DNA of 13,961 bases from Desulfuromonadales bacterium (GCA_030630015.1 DAOVNV010000031.1:1-13961); one strand, 5' to 3'. Shown: positions 1 to 7,764, numbered from the stretch's first letter. Numbers and translations: made by a program. The notes: generated by a model from the letters alone, not told the origin.

Positions 1-570
1 ATCCCTTATGTATCCAGGGGTGGGCTCAAGCTTGAAAAAGCACTGTCTGCTTTCGACCTGGATGTCCGTGATCGTACGGTTCTTGATGTCGGTGCATCGA
101 CCGGCGGGTGTACCGACTGTCTGCTCCAGCATGGGGCGGCCAGAGTCTTTGCTGTAGATGTCGGTTACGGTCAATTGGCCTGGCCCCTTCGGGAGAACCC
201 GAAGGTTGTGAACCTCGAACGGACCAATATCAGACAGTTGCAGCCTGATGCGCTGGATGCCGTGCCAGACCTGGCTGTCATCGATACGTCATTCATCTCC
301 CTTGACAAGGTTCTGCCGCCGACCCTGAATCTCTTGTCGACAGGGGCTGATGTGGTTGCATTGATCAAGCCGCAATTCGAAGTTGGCCGAGGCCAGGTCG
401 GCAAGGGTGGAGTCGTGCGTGATCCTGATCTTCACCAGCAAGTCATCGACAGAATCAGACGACTTGCCCCGGAACTTGACTGTACCGTGCTCGACCTTGT
501 TGAAAGCCCGCTATTGGGGCCGAAGGGGAACCGGGAATTTCTGATCCATTTACGCAGAATACGGAAGTAG
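1..570 (+). CDS. tlyA: TlyA family rRNA 2'-O-methyltransferase (5'-truncated by window)
   Basis: The reading frame is open from base 1 and ends at TAG 568-570, giving 189 visible codons. It enters at the linker YVSRGGLKL, which in TlyA proteins joins the N-terminal S4 RNA-binding domain to the Rossmann methyltransferase, so roughly the first 60 residues lie upstream. The SAM-binding loop VLDVGASTGGCTD is followed by the FtsJ/RrmJ-like catalytic elements: Asp in AVIDTSFISL, Lys in LIKPQFEVG and a late Glu in LVESPLLGPKGN. TlyA enzymes 2'-O-methylate rRNA and were long misnamed hemolysin A. It is the first visible gene of a plus-strand run; the next start lies about 20 bases downstream. Family assignment is secure; the exact rRNA site cannot be read from sequence. 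Confidence 0.93.
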   Translation: MPYVSRGGLKLEKALSAFDLDVRDRTVLDVGASTGGCTDCLLQHGAARVFAVDVGYGQLAWPLRENPKVVNLERTNIRQLQPDALDAVPDLAVIDTSFISLDKVLPPTLNLLSTGADVVALIKPQFEVGRGQVGKGGVVRDPDLHQQVIDRIRRLAPELDCTVLDLVESPLLGPKGNREFLIHLRRIRK

Positions 571-589
571 ATTAAGGGGGGATATGACC

Positions 590-769
590 ATGTTTCTCGA
601 TAGTCCGGAAGCTGCCGAACTTGCTCGGGAAAAAAGTGTCCGTGGCACTGTGGTTCGATTGGCGTTGAAAAAGGCATCCGGAGTTGATGCCGAACAGAAA
701 ATGCTTCTGGAGGCCGCCTTGCAGGAACTGCTTCATTGTTTTGAACGGCAGTCGGGTGAATCCGCATGA
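590..769 (+). CDS. Small unknown protein, about 59 aa, coupled to the ATPase gene
   Basis: I do not recognise this short, mostly helical, charged protein (begins MFLDSPEAAELAREKS, ends RQSGESA). Two ATGs are in frame, at 584 and 590. A strong purine tract (AAGGGGGG, 574-581) sits only 2 bases from 584 but 8 bases from 590, so I prefer 590. No signal peptide, membrane segment or cysteine motif is visible. Its stop overlaps the ATPase start in an ATGA (766-769), which implies translational coupling and suggests a role linked to that ATPase, perhaps as a small regulator. A role in exonuclease VII (XseB-like) was considered because of the size, but I see no XseB motif and no xseA next to it. Reality as a gene is supported by the SD and the tight spacing, not by homology. 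Confidence 0.6.
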   Translation: MFLDSPEAAELAREKSVRGTVVRLALKKASGVDAEQKMLLEAALQELLHCFERQSGESA

Positions 770-2937
770 TCCTGCGCAGTGTTGAAATTGAACATTTCGG
801 CAAGTTCAATGCGGCAGATTTTGAATTCCGTCGCGGCATGAATCTCGTCACGGGTCCGAATGAAGCTGGCAAGTCGACATTGGTTGAGGTGATCCCTGCC
901 GTTCTGTTCGGAACACGGCAGGTTGAGCGCTTCAAGCCCTGGGGACGGAGCGGTTGTTCGGCCAGCCTGGTTTTCGAAGGTGACGCCCGGTCTGTGGAAA
1001 TCAGGCGGAATTTGCTGACCGACGAAGTTAAGGTGGTTGAGCGGGATGCCCTCTACCAGTCGGTGCCCCGGTTTGAAGGCAAGGCGGCATTGAATGGCCG
1101 CAGCGCAGCCTGCCGTGAATACCGGCTGCTGTTAGAGCAACTGCTTGGCATTGCAGATGATGACCTGTTCCGGGCGACCTGCATGTTTGGTCAAAGAGTC
1201 GTGGAATGGACCGGTGATGCGCTCGGTGAAAAGTTGAGACGACTGGTAAGTGGCAGCGATGAAACAGACTTTGCCGACATCCTTGATGCCTTACTCGATG
1301 AACATTTCGAACTGACCCGGGAGAACCCCTGGGGGCGCGATAAACAGCGTGATCGGGAACTCGAGCAGGTTCGTTCGATGTTGGAGGAGCAGGCAGTCAA
1401 TCTCCCTGCGACCTTTGCAATTGCATCACCAGATGAAGAGCCTGAGCTGGATGAGCGGGTCAGAGACCTCTCTGCGGAACTGGAACGTGATCGCTCCGAG
1501 TACGTCAAGGGGGTCTGTTACGTTGAAAAACTGCGCATGAATCTCCAGGACCCTGCTGACACAGAAGAGGTAGGTGCCAGTTCGCAGAAAACCGAAACTG
1601 TGCCCGGTGGAGAAGCCTCCGGCACTGAGTCAGCCGATGAACTGAGTACCCGTCTCGTGGCAGAGGGCCTGCCGGAGCATCCACCGGAAAACCTGCCTGA
1701 ACTTCTGGAGGAAGCTTCCCGGATCAGACAGGAACTCGCCGAATTCCAGAAACCGCATGCGGCGCTTGCCAAGAGCGAGGGAGAGCTAAAAAAGGCACCT
1801 TGGCAGAAGATTTGTATTTTGACGACTTTGCTGGTTTGCGTTGTAGCCGCCGGATGGGTTTTTTCCTTCCAGCCGCTGGTTTTGTCGATCCTCGGTGGCG
1901 CCGGTCTTGTTGGTGGCTGGGGATGGTGCCTGTGGCGGAACTTGCAGCATCGCCGGAGCCTCGAAGACCTCAAGCTGGAACGAACCAAACTTGAGCAGGT
2001 CAGGGGATCTGTCCTGACGCGGCAGTCGGAATTGAGTGAGCGTTGCGAAGCTCTTGGCTTACCCTCATCAGCAATTGACCTGGTGCGCTTACAGAAGGTG
2101 GTTGAGCAAAACAGCGAATTACTTGACCAGTGGTGGTCCAGAAACAAGACTCCCGAAGTCCCTCCTGTACCGGTTTCGAAGTGTTTGGAAGACCAAAACC
2201 AGGAGTCTGCCGCATCTGCCTGTGAAAATCCGGAGGCTGCAACTGAGCTCGCCGAACTGGAACAGCGCCTCGGCGATTTTGCCGCGCAACTCAAGGAAAA
2301 GGAACTGGAGTTGGCGCGTCTGAAGACCCGCTCCTCAGGGCAATCTGCAGGAGTGGTCGAAAGCGGGGAGGATACCCCGGTTTCAGATTTACAGCAAAAG
2401 TTTAATCAAATTCAGCAGCGTGTCCTGGTCCTGCGCGAGGCAGTCGACCTCCTTGTGGCTGGTGTCGAGGACTACCGCCAGACACATCTGGTCGGACTGA
2501 CTGAGGAGGCCGGTCGCCTGTTCAGGAAGATGACCGGCGGTCGTTATGCACAAATTCGTCTGGATGAGGACATGCGCCCGGAGCTGCAGATTGACGGTCA
2601 CCGCTGGCACCCGGCTGATCGCTTCAGCCGTGGCACGCTCGATGCCCTCTATCTTGCCCTCAGAATTGCATTGTCAAAAGTGCGCGGGGATGGCGCAAGT
2701 CTGCCCCTGTTGCTCGATGACCCCTTCGTCCACATGGATCGGGAACGTTTATCGTCAACCCTGAAACTGCTTGATATGGCTGCTTCAGGCGGCCAGCTGA
2801 TTTTATTGAGTCACAGTGAGGACCTGGCCCGACGTGCCGCCCGGGAGCGTTGGCACGTCATTCCCCTCGGTGAAGGTATTGCCGGGACAGACAACGAGGA
2901 TGGAGACAGCCATGCCGGACAATTGCATCTTCTGTAA
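766..2937 (+). CDS. SbcC/RecF/YhaN-like AAA ATPase with central membrane hairpin
   Basis: A 723-aa SMC-like ATPase. The N-terminal half-ATPase has Walker A GPNEAGKST at residues 30-38. Long Glu/Arg/Leu-rich predicted coiled-coil stretches follow (about 175-345 and 395-560). The C-terminal half carries a signature-like region FSRGTLDAL (620-628), Walker B LPLLLDDP (646-653) and an H-loop His683 in LLSHSE. The centre lacks the CxxC zinc hook of SbcC/Rad50. Instead residues about 348-391 form two hydrophobic segments, LTTLLVCVVAAGWVF and LVLSILGGAGLVGGWGW, so the coiled-coil apex probably sits in the membrane, as I recall for YhaN-like proteins. Such ATPases usually work with an SbcD/YhaO-type metallophosphoesterase; none is seen in the visible part of this operon. 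It starts in an ATGA overlap with the small gene upstream, and its 3' end overlaps the HIT gene by 26 bases. Role in DNA end processing or repair is inferred from family. Confidence 0.85.
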   Translation: MILRSVEIEHFGKFNAADFEFRRGMNLVTGPNEAGKSTLVEVIPAVLFGTRQVERFKPWGRSGCSASLVFEGDARSVEIRRNLLTDEVKVVERDALYQSVPRFEGKAALNGRSAACREYRLLLEQLLGIADDDLFRATCMFGQRVVEWTGDALGEKLRRLVSGSDETDFADILDALLDEHFELTRENPWGRDKQRDRELEQVRSMLEEQAVNLPATFAIASPDEEPELDERVRDLSAELERDRSEYVKGVCYVEKLRMNLQDPADTEEVGASSQKTETVPGGEASGTESADELSTRLVAEGLPEHPPENLPELLEEASRIRQELAEFQKPHAALAKSEGELKKAPWQKICILTTLLVCVVAAGWVFSFQPLVLSILGGAGLVGGWGWCLWRNLQHRRSLEDLKLERTKLEQVRGSVLTRQSELSERCEALGLPSSAIDLVRLQKVVEQNSELLDQWWSRNKTPEVPPVPVSKCLEDQNQESAASACENPEAATELAELEQRLGDFAAQLKEKELELARLKTRSSGQSAGVVESGEDTPVSDLQQKFNQIQQRVLVLREAVDLLVAGVEDYRQTHLVGLTEEAGRLFRKMTGGRYAQIRLDEDMRPELQIDGHRWHPADRFSRGTLDALYLALRIALSKVRGDGASLPLLLDDPFVHMDRERLSSTLKLLDMAASGGQLILLSHSEDLARRAARERWHVIPLGEGIAGTDNEDGDSHAGQLHLL

Positions 2938-3259
2938 AATCATCGCCGGAGAGATCCCTGCCAAAGTTGTCTTCGAGGACGACCAGGTCGTTGTTATCGA
3001 GGATCTCGCCCCTCAGGCCCCTGTTCATTTGCTGATTTTCCCACGTAAACATGTGCGGACCACGCTCGATCTGGCCGTAGAAGACAATGCATTAGTCGGG
3101 CATATCTACCAGGTGGCCAATCAAATGGCGAAGGAACTTGATATCGCTGACGACGGTTTCAGAATCGTCAATAATTGCAACGAGGGCGCGGGCCAATCGA
3201 TCTGGCATATCCATTTTCATGTGCTTGGCGGGCGGAACATGACTTGGCCGCCTGGTTAA
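2912..3259 (+). CDS. HIT (HINT-type) purine nucleoside phosphoramidase/hydrolase
   Basis: A 115-aa histidine-triad protein. Cys5 and Cys8 in NCIFCKI resemble the zinc-ligand cysteines of HINT-branch proteins. The active-site triad reads HIHFHVLGGR, with His99, His101 (expected nucleophile) and His103. The C-terminal WPPG is typical of bacterial HinT. HinT proteins hydrolyse AMP-lysine or AMP-amine phosphoramidates and related adenylates in the cytosol. The start at 2912 is chosen because GGAG at 2902-2905 lies 6 bases upstream; an in-frame ATG at 2900 would have its SD too close. The gene begins inside the 3' end of the ATPase gene, so the two are probably co-translated. It is followed after 16 bases by a membrane methyltransferase gene. 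Confidence 0.93.
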   Translation: MPDNCIFCKIIAGEIPAKVVFEDDQVVVIEDLAPQAPVHLLIFPRKHVRTTLDLAVEDNALVGHIYQVANQMAKELDIADDGFRIVNNCNEGAGQSIWHIHFHVLGGRNMTWPPG

Positions 3260-3275
3260 TGCAGGGAGAAATCAG

Positions 3276-3890
3276 GTGAGTCTGGTCTGGCTGGCTCTGT
3301 CCTGGGTGGCTTGGTGTGTCCTGCACTCTCTGCTGATTCATCCTCCGGTAGAAGAGCGCCTCGCAAGGCTGCTCGGCAGGTATCGGCATGCATACCGTCT
3401 GACATACAATCTTGTCGCCCTGGCAAGCCTGCTGCCTGTTGGTCTCGTCTATCTATATTCCGATGCGTCACCCGTGCTGATTTGGCCCGTTTGGATGTGG
3501 CCGGTGAAACTGATCTGCTGGCTGATGGTTGCAGCACTGACCTGGGAAGGGTACCGGGTGTACGATACGGGGTCTTTTCTTGGTCTGGCACAGTTGGAAA
3601 AAGGCGAAGATCAACAGGTTGACCGGGGCCTGCCCGGGACAACGCAACTGGTGACTTCCAGAATCTTGCGTTATACCCGCCATCCCTGGTATCTGGCCGG
3701 TTTCCTTCTGCTATGGTGTCGTGATCTGGATGCCCGGGGCCTGGCGACTAATCTTGTCCTGAGCGTGTATCTTCTGGTCGGTATTCTTTTGGAGGAGCGC
3801 AAACTCGTTCGTCAGTTTGGAAATGAATATCGCCAGTATCAAAAAGAAGTCCCGATGCTTTGGGGCTTGCGCCGAAAAGGAAACCCGTAA
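3276..3890 (+). CDS. ICMT/NnrU-like membrane methyltransferase family protein
   Basis: A 204-aa integral membrane protein with about five hydrophobic segments. Its C-terminal half carries the fingerprint of the isoprenylcysteine carboxyl methyltransferase / phospholipid methyltransferase fold: RYTRHPWYLAGF around residues 132-143, then EERKLVRQFGNEYRQYQKEVP around 173-193, where the paired Glu and the FGxEYxxY block help bind SAM. Bacterial members act on varied small or lipid substrates (some are methanethiol or phospholipid methyltransferases), so the substrate is not assignable. The start is a GTG at 3276 with AGGGAG (3263-3268) 7 bases upstream; an ATG start further in would cut the first membrane helix. 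It is the last gene of the tlyA operon; a 154-base gap follows. Confidence 0.8.
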   Translation: MSLVWLALSWVAWCVLHSLLIHPPVEERLARLLGRYRHAYRLTYNLVALASLLPVGLVYLYSDASPVLIWPVWMWPVKLICWLMVAALTWEGYRVYDTGSFLGLAQLEKGEDQQVDRGLPGTTQLVTSRILRYTRHPWYLAGFLLLWCRDLDARGLATNLVLSVYLLVGILLEERKLVRQFGNEYRQYQKEVPMLWGLRRKGNP

Positions 3891-3966
3891 TATCCAGCAC
3901 GGGGAAGCTCCTAGATCTGAATTTCTTGCGAGCAAGGCCCATTCTGATTTAACATGACATCAATTG

Positions 3967-3990
3967 TCTCCCGGGCATATTTGTGGGAGA
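3967..3990 (+). other. Small inverted repeat in the gap before the RSH gene
   Basis: TCTCCC (3967-3972) and GGGAGA (3985-3990) are perfect inverted copies around a 12-base loop. No U-run follows, so it is not a classic intrinsic terminator. It lies about 55 bases before the RSH start and could be a leader structure or an operator. The rest of the gap 3891-4044 shows no clear gene or strong promoter. Confidence 0.3.
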
Positions 3991-4044
3991 TGCAAAATTG
4001 GCACGTACAGTTTGGTTATTTTGGGAAGTTGAGTCGATATCCGG

Positions 4045-5541
4045 ATGCAGGCAAAGATCGAAACTACCGATACAGCCGTGCAATACGACAGTCGTCGAGA
4101 ACAGCGTCTGATCAACGAGATCATGGAACTGCTCGTCACCCATTATGGTGGCAGCTTCAGTGAAGAGATCCTGGACCAGTCGATTGATGACCTGCAGCGC
4201 GCTCTCCAGATGGCCCGTGAGGCTCACAAGGAACAGGTTCGAAAATCGGGGGAGCCTTATTTCTTTCACCCGCTGCGGGTTGCGCACATGGCGGCGAGGC
4301 ACTGGATGGGATTCCCCTCAGTGATTGCAGCCTTGTTGCATGATGTTGTCGAAGACACCCCGACGACCCTTGGGGAGATCATTGGCGTTTTCGGTGAAGA
4401 GATCGGTCTTCTGGTTGACGGTCTGACCAAGGTTGATGATGATCTGTTGAGCCGTGATATTCTCAAGGAGCAGACTTATCGTAAACAGGTGCTGCTTGCA
4501 GTCAAGGATGTCCGTGTCTTGTGTCTGAAGTTCTGGGACAGGATTGACAATCTGCAGACAATCAGTGCACTCAATCCCCAGAAACAGGTTCTTATTGCCG
4601 ATGAGACCCGCGAGGTCTATGTCCCCCTGGCTCGACATCTCGGCATGGGTTATGTTGCTACGGAACTTGATGCCCTGTCCTTAAAGATTGTCTATCCGAC
4701 GCGAGCAAAGAGTTATGCCAGAGCTGTTGCAGAGGCGAAAGATAATTTTGAGCCTGGCATCGGTCGCATCCGTTCGAAAATTCGCAACGCGTTGGAGCAT
4801 TCCAAGGTCGTTGCGACGACACGTGACCGCTGGCGGCCGTTTTCCATTGCCGCTGCCCGGTTAAGCAATAAGGGCCTCCAGAACCTGTACACGCTTGAGA
4901 TTCTGGTCGATCGCAGCATGGACGCCTATATTGCCCTGGGTCAACTGCATGGTCTTTACCCGCCGATCCCGGGCAAATTGCGCGACCATCTTAATACCCC
5001 GTCTCAGTTTGGCTACCAGGCGCTGAAAACAACCGTACAGGCCGGTGAGGCCCGTCTACGGGTTGAAATTACCACACGTAAGTTGGCGCGTTTCAACGAA
5101 TCAGGCGTCCTGGCCCCTGGATTCGAGTTCCGGTGGGCCAGTTTCCAGGACCTGATGCGCTCCCTGGTTGAGGGGGAATCTGCTTTCGACACGGACAGCC
5201 TGCGCCTGGCCTCGGCCTCCATCCAGGTGTACACGCCCCACGGCGAGGTTCGAACCCTGCCCGAAGGCAGCAGTGCTCTCGACTACGCTTTCAATATTCA
5301 TGAACAGCTCGGTCTGCATGCAGGCCGAGCCAGAATAAACGGCAAAAGCCGCCATTTGAAAGCCCGCCTGATGGATGGGGACCAGGTGGAGATAGAAACA
5401 GTCGAGCACCCCGAAGTGCTGCCAAAATGGCTGGAGTGGGCGGTAACACCGCGGGCGCGCAACAATATCCGTCGTTATCTGCGCACCAAGGTTAAACAGT
5501 CCACCAAACAAAATGACTCGGAAACCAGTAAAGTGAATTGA
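4045..5541 (+). CDS. Short RelA/SpoT homologue: HD ppGpp hydrolase, degenerate synthetase, TGS
   Basis: A 498-aa RSH-family protein; bifunctional Rel enzymes are usually about 720-740 aa. The HD hydrolase domain looks complete: Arg66 in RKSGEPYFFHP, His75, His99-Asp100 with Glu103-Asp104 in ALLHDVVEDT, and Asp165/Asn169 in KFWDRIDNLQT. The synthetase-like region (about 255-350) keeps the fold markers PIPGKLRDHL and YQALKTTV but lacks key residues. The Arg-x-Lys motif before YSIY becomes DRWRPFSIA, the metal Asp of YDLLAIR aligns with Asn280, and EVQIRT becomes RVEITT. A TGS domain occupies about 392-455 (IQVYTPHGEVRTLPEGSSALDYAF), and the ACT/RRM domain is absent. I infer a (p)ppGpp hydrolase or a regulatory RSH, not a synthetase. 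The SD for ATG 4045 is weak (GGGAAG about 16 bases away); an in-frame ATG at 4123 would remove 26 residues and is possible. Its TGA overlaps the next start (TGATG). Confidence 0.85.
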   Translation: MQAKIETTDTAVQYDSRREQRLINEIMELLVTHYGGSFSEEILDQSIDDLQRALQMAREAHKEQVRKSGEPYFFHPLRVAHMAARHWMGFPSVIAALLHDVVEDTPTTLGEIIGVFGEEIGLLVDGLTKVDDDLLSRDILKEQTYRKQVLLAVKDVRVLCLKFWDRIDNLQTISALNPQKQVLIADETREVYVPLARHLGMGYVATELDALSLKIVYPTRAKSYARAVAEAKDNFEPGIGRIRSKIRNALEHSKVVATTRDRWRPFSIAAARLSNKGLQNLYTLEILVDRSMDAYIALGQLHGLYPPIPGKLRDHLNTPSQFGYQALKTTVQAGEARLRVEITTRKLARFNESGVLAPGFEFRWASFQDLMRSLVEGESAFDTDSLRLASASIQVYTPHGEVRTLPEGSSALDYAFNIHEQLGLHAGRARINGKSRHLKARLMDGDQVEIETVEHPEVLPKWLEWAVTPRARNNIRRYLRTKVKQSTKQNDSETSKVN

Positions 5542-6587
5542 TGCTTTTTCGTCGGTTCTGTCTTCAGATGATTTTTGTCGCTGCTTTGCTTGTGCCGGCG
5601 CTTGCGGCCGACCACGCGAATGTTTTTCTCTACCACCGTTTCGGTGATGCCCGCTACCCTTCGACCAACATTTCCCTCGACGACTTTCGCTCGCATTTGC
5701 AGGTTTTGCAGGACGGTCGCTATCAAGTCTTGACGCTTGGAGGATTAACCTCCCTGGTCTTGTCGGGACAACCTCTGCCGGAGCGCTGCGCGGTGCTCAC
5801 CGTTGATGATGTCTACCGTTCTTTTCTGACTGGCGCGCTGCCGTTGTTACAGGAGTATGGCTATCCGGCGACGTTGTTTATCAGCACATCTTTTGTTGGT
5901 GGTGGGGATTTCCTGACCTGGCAGGAATTGTCCAACTTGGTTGACGCTGGCTTCGAGATCGGCAATCACTCGGCAGTTCATGATTATCTGTTAGATCGAT
6001 ATGAAGGGGAGTCTCCTTCAGAGTGGCGGGGCAGGGTGGAACGGGACCTGAGCAGGTCACAGCAGGCCTTTAAGGATCACCTCGGCTTTGAACCGGAACT
6101 GTTTGCCTATCCTTATGGTGAGTTCGATCCTGAGTTGGCCGCTCTGGTCCGGCGTCTCGGCTTCAAAGCCGCTTTCGGTCAGCAGTCAGGAGTGATTCAT
6201 GCTGGTCACGACCCTTTCACTCTGCCCAGGTTTCCGATGGGGGGTGCCTATACCTCCCGGGAAAATTTTGCGGGGAAACTGACCCTGAAACCATTGCCAG
6301 TCGAAGTTGTCGAGCCGGAGACGACGCTACTCGACCCTCATCAGAATCCTCCCGTTCTGAAGATCAGGATAGATCTTTCGGAGATCGACCCTTTGTCGCT
6401 GAAGTGTTACGTGAATGGGCATCTCAGCTCTGGTCCGGTCGCATCAAAAAAACATGAAGGGGTTTATCAGGTTGTAGCAGAGAAACCCTTAAAAGGGCGG
6501 AGAAACAAGTATACGTTGACGGCAAGTGATGTCAGTGGCCGTCAATGGTTCTGGTTCAGCCAGTTGTGGGTTTCCCCACGGCGATGA
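5541..6587 (+). CDS. Secreted NodB-type polysaccharide deacetylase
   Basis: A 348-aa exported carbohydrate esterase 4 family protein. An N-terminal signal peptide (basic FRR, hydrophobic MIFVAALLVPALA, then ADHANV) predicts export. NodB motif 1 is TVDDVYRS with Asp89/Asp90, instead of the usual TFDDG. Motif 2 is GNHSAVHDY with the metal ligands His143 and His147, and motif 3 is AYPYGEF at about 189-195. The metal-binding Asp-His-His set is therefore present and the enzyme is probably active, removing N-acetyl (or other acyl) groups from peptidoglycan or an exopolysaccharide in the periplasm. Residues after about 255 form a separate beta-rich domain, perhaps substrate binding. ATG 5541 overlaps the RSH stop as TGATG, arguing for translational coupling; a TTG one codon earlier is also possible. 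It runs convergent to the next gene, 18 bases away. Confidence 0.87.
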   Translation: MLFRRFCLQMIFVAALLVPALAADHANVFLYHRFGDARYPSTNISLDDFRSHLQVLQDGRYQVLTLGGLTSLVLSGQPLPERCAVLTVDDVYRSFLTGALPLLQEYGYPATLFISTSFVGGGDFLTWQELSNLVDAGFEIGNHSAVHDYLLDRYEGESPSEWRGRVERDLSRSQQAFKDHLGFEPELFAYPYGEFDPELAALVRRLGFKAAFGQQSGVIHAGHDPFTLPRFPMGGAYTSRENFAGKLTLKPLPVEVVEPETTLLDPHQNPPVLKIRIDLSEIDPLSLKCYVNGHLSSGPVASKKHEGVYQVVAEKPLKGRRNKYTLTASDVSGRQWFWFSQLWVSPRR

Positions 6588-6605
6588 TTTGCTCACGGAT
6601 TCGGG

Positions 6606-7598
6606 TTACTGACGGCTGACCTGGTAGCGCGATGCCAGCAGGCCCGAGCCGGAAGGCCCGACCGCCTCGGTTGCATGCTTCATGGAGAAATTCAGTGCGG
6701 TCTGGTTGAGTACAGACAGGTCGTTGTGGTTGATCATCGCCCGAATTTCCTGCACGTATTCTGCTCCCCTGGTAGAATACCTGGACAATCCTCCGGCTAG
6801 AGCCTTGCCGGTCACCGGCTTGCCTGCTGCACGCAATTCTCCCCTGGTAAGTCTTAGTCCCCGGTAGGCAGAATGGGTATTCAGGTTCTTAATGTAGCCC
6901 CGGATCGATGCATTGAGGCTCTTGAAGCGCTGCACTTCATAGATTGCTCCGGGGGGGCGGTTCTTCGGAACGATGCCAGTGCCTGGTGTGAAGGTCCACT
7001 GCCCGAACAGGTTGTTGCCTTCTTTGGCAAAGCGGGACATCCCCCAGGCCGATTCGTTGGCGGCCTGGGCCAGGGCGAGGGATGGGGGAATGGTATCAAC
7101 CCTGCGTAGCAAAATGGTGCGCGTCCTGTGGTCAGTGAGAGGATTGCCGCGCAGGCCATAGGCATTGGTGAGTTCCTGGAGCCATTCCTGGTCTTCGGCT
7201 TCAATGGTGTGTGTTCCTTTGAAGCGCTCGAGCATGGCAAGCAGTTCCCGGCGCGCCTCCATGATTGACTGGTTGGCCAGCAGTACCATCGGCAGCAAAC
7301 CCATGAAAAAGGTTTCTTTGCGCTGGTCTGTTTGAAGACTCTTATCGAAGTCGTCAGGGAACTGTTCGAGAATAAAAGGTGGCACGCCCTCATTCAGATT
7401 TTCCCACCGGTAGTCAAGGGCCTGGAAATAGGCCTGCATGCCATCAACAGTCGCCGGCCGGATCACCTGGATTTGGGATTCAGGTAAGCGGGTTGCCTCC
7501 TCATGGTTCGGGAGTTTGTCCTGGCAGCCTGTGATCAGCAATACGGCACAGGAGAATAACCAGTTTAATCGATGCCGGTTTTTGGACGTGACGCGCAT
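6606..7598 (-). CDS. Bax-like lipoprotein with glucosaminidase domain
   Basis: A putative lipoprotein of about 330 aa resembling E. coli Bax and the FlgJ/LytG-type glucosaminidase family. The signal ends in a lipobox ITGC (Cys25 with this start), so it should be membrane-anchored. The C-terminal half has LALAQAANESAWGMSRFAKEGNNLFGQW, with the probable catalytic Glu in ANESAWG (codon at 7053-7055), then YEVQRFKSLNASIRGYIKNLNTHSAYRGLR and a YSTRGAEYV ending, all typical of this family. It likely cleaves peptidoglycan glycan strands. The start at 7598 is preferred because GGAGG (7602-7606 on the minus strand) lies just upstream, although the 3-base spacing is tight. An in-frame ATG at 7616 has no SD and would sit almost on the predicted transcription start. 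Convergent with the deacetylase gene; no terminator hairpin seen in the 18-base gap. Confidence 0.85.
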   Translation of the reverse strand: MRVTSKNRHRLNWLFSCAVLLITGCQDKLPNHEEATRLPESQIQVIRPATVDGMQAYFQALDYRWENLNEGVPPFILEQFPDDFDKSLQTDQRKETFFMGLLPMVLLANQSIMEARRELLAMLERFKGTHTIEAEDQEWLQELTNAYGLRGNPLTDHRTRTILLRRVDTIPPSLALAQAANESAWGMSRFAKEGNNLFGQWTFTPGTGIVPKNRPPGAIYEVQRFKSLNASIRGYIKNLNTHSAYRGLRLTRGELRAAGKPVTGKALAGGLSRYSTRGAEYVQEIRAMINHNDLSVLNQTALNFSMKHATEAVGPSGSGLLASRYQVSRQ

Positions 7599-7626
7599 AA
7601 TCCTCCAGAGACTCATTCAGCTATAT

Positions 7627-7655
7627 AAAATATCACGAGTTTTTCGAAGTCGACA
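7627..7655 (-). promoter_or_regulatory. Possible sigma70 promoter of the Bax-like lipoprotein gene
   Basis: On the minus strand TTGTCG is followed after 18 bases by TATTTT (plus-strand AAAATA at 7627-7632). Transcription would start near 7620, leaving a short leader to the 7598 start codon. Moderate match only. Confidence 0.35.
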
Positions 7656-7764
7656 AGTCTTTGTTGCTGTCCTGGTTAATGCATTCAAGCTGAATACCTG
7701 GAGGTCGCCGGCTGCAACGAACCAAGTTCATGCTTGCGAAAGTGGTAAAACACCGTTTTATTTG

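Noticed and set aside
1518..2294. Long minus-strand open frame inside the ATPase gene
   Set aside because: It is a mirror of the coiled-coil codon pattern, rich in Ser, Arg and Cys, with no domain or SD; the plus-strand gene is certain.
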